6,718 nt of DNA from JBBRCX01 sp038204465. Lineage in GTDB: Bacteria > Planctomycetota > Phycisphaerae > Tepidisphaerales > Tepidisphaeraceae. The position numbers and the translations under genes were made by a program. The notes beneath the pieces were generated by a model that was not told the DNA's origin, ran no database searches, and saw nothing but the letters and a program-made list of their open reading frames with translations. The stretch is from the NCBI GenBank assembly GCA_038204465.1, contig JBBRCX010000166.1, forward strand, positions 1-6,718, given 5' to 3'. This document shows positions 5,981 through 6,718 of the stretch, one piece after another. Within the stretch, counting starts at the first letter, position 1. Every line of letters starts with the position of its first letter.

Positions 5981-6239
5981 AACAGGGGGAAGGTGAGTGT
6001 TCTGCAACATTCTGCGCCGCCGCCCGCAGGTAAAAGCGTCTGATCGTCTGATCGCTATTGCGCGCTCTGCGCGGATTCTCGGATCTGGATTGAGTCGGCG
6101 CGTTGGGTCATGGGACGTTTGGGTTGATGGGGAGCGCATCGCTTCGAGTGAGCTGTGTTCTTCAGTTGAAATGCATGCGTGGAGGGTGCTCCCTCCACAC
6201 CTTCCAGAAGACGGCTACGGCGCAAGGAAGCGGGCGAGG
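5981..6239. repeat. long direct repeat, copy 1
   Basis: About 255 bp, strongly similar to 6257-6510. Shared blocks in order include AACAGGGG, CGCCGCC, GGTAAAAG, CGTCTGATCG, CGGATTCTCGGATCTGG, GGGTCATGGGA, AGTTGAAATGCATGCG, the hairpin, and GAAGACGGCTACGGCG with GGAAGCGGGCGAGG. The offset between copies drifts from 276 to 271, so they differ by small indels. This copy has an extra internal 8-bp tandem duplication (CGTCTGAT twice, 6037-6052). Because indels break every frame, the repeat is unlikely to be coding. Confidence 0.85.
6179..6198. repeat. hairpin in repeat copy 1
   Basis: GTGGAGGG (6179-6186) pairs perfectly with CCCTCCAC (6191-6198) around a TGCT loop. The stem has 8 bp and is GC-rich. 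No T run follows on either strand, so it is not a classical terminator. The identical hairpin is present in copy 2. Confidence 0.8.
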
Positions 6240-6256
6240 CAGGCGGCCTGCCATGC

Positions 6257-6510
6257 AACAGGGGAACATGCTGTAAGTGTTGGAAGATTGTCGCCGCCAC
6301 CCGGAGGTAAAAGAATACGTCTGATCGCGATGGCGCGCTCCGCGCGGATTCTCGGATCTGGATTGAGTCCGCGCGTGGGTCATGGGATGTTTCGTTGGAT
6401 GGGAGCACATCGCTTCGGGTGGGCTCTGTTGTTCAGTTGAAATGCATGCGTGGAGGGTGCTCCCTCCACACCTCCCAGAAGACGGCTACGGCGAAAGGAA
6501 GCGGGCGAGG
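6257..6510. repeat. long direct repeat, copy 2
   Basis: The second copy of the long repeat begins about 17 bp after copy 1 ends, making an imperfect two-unit tandem array. It lacks the CGTCTGAT duplication of copy 1 and has a small extra palindrome, GCGCG-CTC-CGCGC, near 6333-6345. The function is unknown. It may be a member of a host intergenic repeat family or a structured RNA. Confidence 0.85.
6450..6469. repeat. hairpin in repeat copy 2
   Basis: The same 8-bp stem and TGCT loop as at 6179-6198, preceded by the same ATGCATGC palindrome-like sequence. Conservation of the stem while flanking bases vary suggests that the structure matters. Confidence 0.8.
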
Positions 6511-6539
6511 TTGCCTGCGCGAAGGGACTTCGTGCGGTG

Positions 6540-6582
6540 TGTTTGCCCGCTTCGTGCGGCAGATGAACGAAGCGGGCAAACA
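6540..6582. repeat. perfect 16-bp inverted repeat
   Basis: TGTTTGCCCGCTTCGT (6540-6555) is the exact reverse complement of 6567-6582, with an 11-nt loop. A 10-bp piece of it, CTTCGTGCGG, also occurs at 6528-6537 and again at 6550-6559. No T run follows on the plus strand (AAAAGGG) or the minus strand. It could be an operator-like or structured site, or part of a mobile-element end. Confidence 0.75.
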
Positions 6583-6718
6583 AAAGGGTGGGAGAAGCAA
6601 CGCAGTGCAGGGCGCGGTGTGTTCTCATGATGTCGGAGAGAACTCGTTGGCAGAGTGCCGAAATCACTCTCATGACGGAGAGCGGAGGGCCCATCCGGGG
6701 AACACAATAATCGCCCGT

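Larger units (their letters stand above)
5909..6718. other. gene-free region with repeats
   Basis: No open frame on either strand shows a recognisable domain or a credible start. What is present is two adjacent repeat copies with hairpins (5981-6239, 6257-6510) and a perfect inverted repeat (6540-6582). From 6583 to the right edge I see only a weak internal similarity (CTCATGATGTCGGAGAG near 6625 and CTCATGACGGAGAG near 6669). Confidence 0.6.

Noticed and set aside
5981..6510. CRISPR array
   Set aside because: There are only two units, each about 255 bp and similar throughout; there are no short regular repeats with unique spacers and no cas genes.
5997..6694. Several short frames on both strands within the repeat region
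   Set aside because: They have no domain or good start, and the two repeat copies are interrupted by indels that change the frame.

Overview
The window looks like GC-rich bacterial chromosome. Nothing in it fixes the phylum. It carries the 3' end of a housekeeping transporter gene on the plus strand, then a minus-strand accessory island, then a gene-poor repeat region.

Layout. Positions 1-392 are the C-terminal end of an NhaA-type Na+/H+ antiporter. Everything recognisable from 450 to 5816 is on the minus strand. Read in the direction of transcription it is: a small putative lipoprotein (5816-5229); a very large MmeI-like single-chain restriction-modification enzyme (5085-1675) whose C-terminus continues into a complete minimal nucleotidyltransferase (MNT) domain; a HEPN domain fused in one frame to a DUF433 antitoxin-type domain (1667-1044); a DUF5615 PIN-like protein (1040-705), which appears to start at CTG; and a broken second copy of the MmeI-like C-terminal tail (around 640-450). 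Positions 5909-6718 hold no convincing gene. They contain two adjacent copies of a repeat of about 255 bp, each with a strong hairpin, followed by a perfect 16-bp inverted repeat.

How the genes fit together. MNT/HEPN and DUF433/DUF5615 are each known two-gene toxin-antitoxin arrangements. Here the two pairs are chained by fusion: the restriction enzyme carries the MNT half of the first pair, the next protein carries the HEPN half of the first pair plus the DUF433 half of the second, and the last protein is the DUF5615 half of the second. The gaps are 7 and 3 nt, so the three genes are almost certainly one translationally coupled operon. This is the most notable content of the window. I infer a defence system in which a phage-targeting restriction enzyme is physically linked to an abortive or addiction switch. 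The domain calls come from motifs seen in the sequence; the joint function is inference.

Evolutionary clues. A 13-bp perfect direct repeat lies at 693-705 and at 2015-2027, exactly bracketing the MNT/HEPN-DUF433/DUF5615 block. This is consistent with insertion of a toxin-antitoxin cassette into the 3' end of the restriction gene. The specificity (TRD) part of the enzyme, about 2590-3520, is visibly poorer in GC than the rest of the gene, as if the target-recognition segment had been swapped.
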